This document shows positions 60,412 to 64,000 of a DNA stretch of 64,000 nucleotides, piece after piece. The stretch spans positions 730,018-794,017 of the forward strand of contig NZ_HG964450.1 of the NCBI RefSeq assembly GCF_000612725.1, read 5' to 3'. The notes under the pieces were generated by a model, which made no database searches, was not told where the DNA came from, and saw only the letters and a list, made by a program, of their open reading frames with translations. The DNA comes from Mycolicibacterium austroafricanum. Its GTDB lineage: Bacteria > Actinomycetota > Actinomycetes > Mycobacteriales > Mycobacteriaceae. The position numbers and the translations under genes are program-made. Every line of letters starts with the position of its first letter. The stretch's first letter is position 1.

Positions 60412-62625
60412 ATGCCCATCGCCATTCTTGAAGAGCACAACGATCTGGCCGATTCGGTTCGCTCGTTCGTCGAGCGCGTCGCTCCGTCGGAGGTTCTGCA
60501 CGACGCCCTGGAGAACCCGGTCCCCAACCCGCCGCCTTATTGGAAGCCCGCGGCCGAGCAGGGCCTGCAGGGGGTGCACCTCGCCGAGTCGGTCGGCGGG
60601 CAGGGTTTCGGCATCCTCGAGTTGGCCGTCGTGGTGGCCGAATTCGGTTACGGCGCGGTGCCGGGACCGTTCGTCCCGTCGGCCATCGCCAGCGCGCTGA
60701 TCGCCGCGAACGACCCCGATGCCGCGGTACTCGGCGATCTCGCCTCCGGTGAGCTCATCGCGGCCTACGCGATCGACTCCGGACTGACGGCGACCCGGCA
60801 CGGGGACAAGCTGGTGATCCGCGGTGAGGTCCGGGCCGTGCCCGCCGCCGCGCAGGCGTCACTGCTGGTGCTCCCCGTCGCGATCGAGTCCGGCGAGGAA
60901 TGGGTGGTGCTCGACGCCGCCTCGCTGGAGATCGAACCGGTGCGCAGCGTCGACCCGTTGCGGCCGGTGGCACATGTGCGCGCCAACGCCGTCGAGGTCG
61001 GCGACGACCGGGTGCTGGCCAACCTGAGCCGTGGCCACGCCCGGGCGCTGATGTCGACGCTGTTGTCCGCGGAGGCCATCGGGGTCGCCCGGTGGGCCAC
61101 CGACACCGCCGCGGCCTACGCCAAGATCCGTGAACAGTTCGGCCGCCCGATCGGCCAGTTCCAGGCCATCAAGCACAAGTGCGCGAACATGATCGCCGAG
61201 ACCGAGCGGGCCACCGCCGCCGTCTGGGATGCCGCCCGCGCCCTCGACGAGGCCTGCGGAGCCGGCGATGACGCCGGAGTGCGCGAGAACCCGGACAGCT
61301 CCTACGAATTCGCCGCCGCCGTGGCCGCGACGCTGGCCCCCGTCGCCGCGCAGCACTGCACCCAGGACTGCATCCAGGTGCACGGCGGTATCGGCTTCAC
61401 CTGGGAGCACGACACCAACGTCTACTACCGCCGGGCGCTGGTGCTGGCGGCGTCGTTCGGTCGCGCCTCGGACTACCCGCAGCGGGTGGTCGACCTCGCC
61501 ACCACGACCGGGATGCGGGCCCTGAACATCGACCTGGATCCGGAGACGGAGAAGCTGCGCGCCGAGATCCGCGCGGAAGTGGCTGCGCTGAAGGAGATTC
61601 CGCGGGAGCAGCGGGCCGCCGCGATCGCCGAGGCCGGATGGGTCCAGCCGCACCTACCGGTGCCGTGGGGGCGGGCATCCAGCCCGATCGAGCAGATCAT
61701 CATCGCCCAGGAGTTCTCGTCCGGCCGGGTCAAGCGGCCCCAGATGGGCATCGCGGCCTGGATCATCCCGTCGATCGTCGCGTTCGGCACCGACGAGCAG
61801 AAGCAGCGTTTCCTCCCGCCGACGTTCCGCGGCGAGATGATCTGGTGCCAGCTGTTCTCCGAGCCCGGCGCCGGGTCCGACCTGGCCAGCCTGACCACCA
61901 AGGCCACCAAGGTCGACGGCGGCTGGCGCATCACCGGCCAGAAGATCTGGACCACCGGAGCGCAGTATTCCGAATGGGGTGCGCTGCTCGCGCGCACCGA
62001 CCCGAGCGCACCCAAGCATGCCGGCATCACCTACTTCCTGCTCGACATGAAGAGCGCGGGCGTGGAGGTCAAGCCGCTGCGTGAGCTCACCGGCAACGCG
62101 ATGTTCAACACCGTGTTCATCGACGACGTGTTCGTCCCCGACGAGATGGTGCTCGGCGAGGTGAACCGCGGCTGGGAGGTCAGCCGCAACACGCTGACCA
62201 ACGAGAGGGTGTCGATCGGCAGCAGTGAGCCGCCGTTCCTGCCCAGCCTGGACAAGTTCGTCGAGTTCCTCGGTGAGGGACAGTTCGACCAGATCGCGCA
62301 GAACCATGCCGGTGTGCTGATCGCCGAGGGCCACGCCGCCAAGGTTCTGAACATGCGGTCCACGCTGCTGACGCTGGCCGGTGGGGACCCGATGCCCGCG
62401 GCGGCGATCTCGAAGCTGCTGTCCATGAAGACCGGGCAGGGTTACGCCGAGTTCGCGGTGTCCTCGTTCGGCACCGACGCCGTCGTCGGGGAGCCGGACC
62501 AGGTCACCGGCCGCTGGGCCGAGTACCTGCTGGCCAGCCGCTCGACCACGATCTACGGCGGCACCTCCGAGGTACAGCTGAACATCATCGCCGAGCGACT
62601 GCTCGGGCTGCCGCGCGACCCGTAA
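60412..62625 (+). CDS. two-domain acyl-CoA dehydrogenase (FadE6-like)
   Basis: 737 residues, ATG 60412 with GGAGAGG upstream. It consists of two full acyl-CoA dehydrogenase units. The first (~1-370) ends DCIQVHGGIGFTWEHDTNVY. The second (~385-737) has GEMIWCQLFSEPGAGSDLAS, WRITGQKIWTTGAQYSEWG and IYGGTSEVQLNIIAERLLGL. Many mycobacterial enzymes are alpha2beta2 heteromers; this fusion would carry both subunits in one chain. It oxidises an acyl-CoA using FAD. From memory, FadE6 (Rv0271c) has the same length and neighbours. Confidence 0.92.
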   Translation: MPIAILEEHNDLADSVRSFVERVAPSEVLHDALENPVPNPPPYWKPAAEQGLQGVHLAESVGGQGFGILELAVVVAEFGYGAVPGPFVPSAIASALIAANDPDAAVLGDLASGELIAAYAIDSGLTATRHGDKLVIRGEVRAVPAAAQASLLVLPVAIESGEEWVVLDAASLEIEPVRSVDPLRPVAHVRANAVEVGDDRVLANLSRGHARALMSTLLSAEAIGVARWATDTAAAYAKIREQFGRPIGQFQAIKHKCANMIAETERATAAVWDAARALDEACGAGDDAGVRENPDSSYEFAAAVAATLAPVAAQHCTQDCIQVHGGIGFTWEHDTNVYYRRALVLAASFGRASDYPQRVVDLATTTGMRALNIDLDPETEKLRAEIRAEVAALKEIPREQRAAAIAEAGWVQPHLPVPWGRASSPIEQIIIAQEFSSGRVKRPQMGIAAWIIPSIVAFGTDEQKQRFLPPTFRGEMIWCQLFSEPGAGSDLASLTTKATKVDGGWRITGQKIWTTGAQYSEWGALLARTDPSAPKHAGITYFLLDMKSAGVEVKPLRELTGNAMFNTVFIDDVFVPDEMVLGEVNRGWEVSRNTLTNERVSIGSSEPPFLPSLDKFVEFLGEGQFDQIAQNHAGVLIAEGHAAKVLNMRSTLLTLAGGDPMPAAAISKLLSMKTGQGYAEFAVSSFGTDAVVGEPDQVTGRWAEYLLASRSTTIYGGTSEVQLNIIAERLLGLPRDP

Positions 62626-62665
62626 ACCGGGTTTCCGCGGCGCGAGAGCGGGAACCCCTCCCGTG

Positions 62666-62986
62666 ATGTCCAACGATCGTGATTTCGTCGAGAAACGGTT
62701 CAGCCGGCCCGGGGAGTACCGCGCCGCGGTGATCTACACGTTCGTGGTCGTCGTGCTGGCGGCGATCGCGTTCGCGGTCTACGCGTTCGGTGACCGCAGC
62801 TCGGTGTTCAGTGCCGCGCTGGTTCCGGTGTTCCTGTTCGCCGGCGGCGTCGGCGCGCTGCTGCGTACTTACCGGCAGTGGAAAGGCGGCGGCGGCTGGA
62901 CCGCGTGGCAGGGCGCCGGCTGGTTCCTGCTCCTGCTGATGCTGCTGACGCTGGCGGTCCCCGGCGGCGCGGCGTTCTCGAACTAG
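62666..62986 (+). CDS. small integral membrane protein, function unknown
   Basis: 106 residues, ATG 62666 (GTG 62663 is the alternative). Three hydrophobic segments: AVIYTFVVVVLAAIAFAVYA, SAALVPVFLFAGGVGALL, and AGWFLLLLMLLTLAVPGG. A basic loop YRQWKGGGG separates the last two. It follows the fadE gene by 40 bases and may be in the same transcript. No family was recognised. Confidence 0.75.
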   Translation: MSNDRDFVEKRFSRPGEYRAAVIYTFVVVVLAAIAFAVYAFGDRSSVFSAALVPVFLFAGGVGALLRTYRQWKGGGGWTAWQGAGWFLLLLMLLTLAVPGGAAFSN

Positions 62987-63012
62987 CCGCCGAACGAGGC
63001 ACGAGCCGCCCG

Positions 63013-64000
63013 TCAGTCGCCGATGGCCTCGACGTCGACGAGCACGTGACGCGGCCCGCGGAAGATCTGACTCTGCCGGTACGGCGGAGGGTCGCTGACC
63101 AGCCGCGGCCGGTGCACGCGCCGCAGGAAGATCTCCAGCGCGAGGTTCACCTCCAGCCGCGCCAGCGGACCTCCGACACAGGTGTGAATGCCACTGCCCC
63201 AACCGAAGTGCTCGTTGTCCGGCCGGAAGATGTCGAACGTGTCGGGGTCGGCGAACCGGCGGGGATCGCGGTTCGCTGCGCCGTACATCAGGTGGACCGC
63301 GGCGCCCTCGGGGATCACGGTGCCGCCCACCTCGATGTCGGCGGTGGCGCTCCGACTGGGGAAGAACTGCACGGCCGACTGCAGGCGCTGCACCTCCTCG
63401 ATCGCACGGGGGATCAGTTCCGGGCGGTCACGCAGCAGTTCGACGGTGCCGGGGTTGCGCAGGAAGGTCAGCACGCAGTTGGAGATGGTGTTGACCGTCG
63501 AGTCGTGTCCGGCGATGAGCAGCAGCACCGCGTTGGCGAGCACCTGACCGGGCGGCATCGCGCCGTCGGGACCGGAGGCGTCGTTGACCAGTGCGGACAG
63601 CAGGCCGTCGCCGCCGGCACCGCGGTAGCCCTCGATCAGGCCGGCCAGATAGTCGCGCAGCGCCGCCTGGGCGTCGCGTGCCCTCGCGGCTCTGCCCTGG
63701 CCCTCGTCGGTGGTGGCGTCGGGACCGAGGTCCACGCCGGCGAGCATGTCGAATATCCAGGCGTGGAACCTCGGCTCGTCCTCCAGTGGCACTCCGAGGA
63801 TCTTGCAGATCACCATGACGGGCACGGGGTAGGCGTAGTCGTCGACAACGTCGATCCTGGTGCGCCCGTTGGCCTTCGCTGTGTCGAGCAGGTCGTTACA
63901 CAGCGCGACGACGGCAGGCTCCATGCTCGGGATCAGGTCGGGTGAGTGCGGCGGCGCGAAGTGACGGCTGACCTGGCGGCGCGCCCTGTCGTGGCTGGGC
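63013..64000 (-). CDS. cytochrome P450 (5' end outside window)
   Basis: About 329 codons visible; the frame continues upstream past the window edge (SHDRARRQVSRHFAPP, the HxRxRR-type motif). I-helix oxygen-binding LLLIAGHDSTVN, K-helix EEVQR (ExxR), and the heme loop FGWGSGIHTCVGGPLARLE with the Cys ligand. It is a class I bacterial-type soluble P450. It ends 26 bases from the convergent small membrane protein. The substrate cannot be told. Confidence 0.95.
   Translation of the reverse strand, partial: PSHDRARRQVSRHFAPPHSPDLIPSMEPAVVALCNDLLDTAKANGRTRIDVVDDYAYPVPVMVICKILGVPLEDEPRFHAWIFDMLAGVDLGPDATTDEGQGRAARARDAQAALRDYLAGLIEGYRGAGGDGLLSALVNDASGPDGAMPPGQVLANAVLLLIAGHDSTVNTISNCVLTFLRNPGTVELLRDRPELIPRAIEEVQRLQSAVQFFPSRSATADIEVGGTVIPEGAAVHLMYGAANRDPRRFADPDTFDIFRPDNEHFGWGSGIHTCVGGPLARLEVNLALEIFLRRVHRPRLVSDPPPYRQSQIFRGPRHVLVDVEAIGD

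Overview
The window looks like chromosome of a rapidly growing mycobacterium (Mycolicibacterium type). The evidence is high GC, dense overlapping genes, a complete ESX-3 type VII secretion operon with PE and PPE genes, a wax ester synthase/DGAT, a DUF222-HNH (13E12 type) gene, and a gene order that, as I remember it, follows the M. tuberculosis Rv0271c-Rv0321 interval in inverted orientation. All statements about M. tuberculosis order are from memory and were not searched.

Layout. (1) 1-2.6 kb: a membrane-anchored DUF7159-type protein (cut by the window edge), dcd, an exported cupin and an intact tRNA-Gly(CCC). (2) 2.5-6.5 kb: a decayed island. The 3' end of tRNA-Gly is repeated at 4747-4797 (50 of 51 bases identical) and again, degenerate, near 5468. 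Between the copies lie a TetR regulator divergent from a membrane protein, and a lipoprotein. Next come a DUF2510 protein and a frameshifted Rossmann-fold pseudogene. No integrase remains. (3) 6.5-10.7 kb: a SnoaL-like protein, a two-gene operon of DHDPS-family and class II aldolases divergent from an XRE-cupin regulator across a perfect 29-bp palindrome, a nitrobindin-like protein and an exported protein with a PTG-repeat tail. (4) 10.8-15.5 kb: three exported hydrolases in a row (lipase-like, GH16 glucanase-like, and an alpha/beta hydrolase fused to a lipocalin). (5) 15.5-23.4 kb: adhE translationally coupled to a wax ester synthase, an FAD monooxygenase, an SDR, an unknown protein and L-lactate dehydrogenase. 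(6) 23.7-29.3 kb: a five-gene peptide/nickel-type ABC importer ending in a hairpin. (7) 29.4-40.7 kb: an Hsp70-like transmembrane protein with a long threonine tract, a SnoaL-like protein, an L,D-transpeptidase-like protein, a PAP2-diacylglycerol kinase fusion, a second PAP2, an epimerase, the DUF222-HNH protein, tam, an amidohydrolase and an alpha/beta hydrolase. (8) 40.7-55.2 kb: the ESX-3 operon eccA3-eccB3-eccC3-PE-PPE-esxG-esxH-espG3-eccD3-mycP3-eccE3, reading leftward from two IdeR-box-like sites. (9) 55.3-64 kb: a DUF2236 protein, TetR, a VOC protein, TetR, a hydrolase, a 2-hydroxyacid dehydrogenase, a double acyl-CoA dehydrogenase, a small membrane protein and a P450 cut by the window edge.

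The most striking observation is that the ESX-3 mycosin has lost its catalytic His (now Gln), Ser (now Gly) and oxyanion Asn (now Glu), while keeping the Asp, the four cysteines and the membrane anchor. It reads as a natural pseudoprotease inside an otherwise intact ESX-3 operon. Other points of interest are the tRNA-Gly island scar, the secreted hydrolase-lipocalin fusion, the adhE-wax synthase pair, and a perfect 21-bp inverted repeat in front of the VOC gene.
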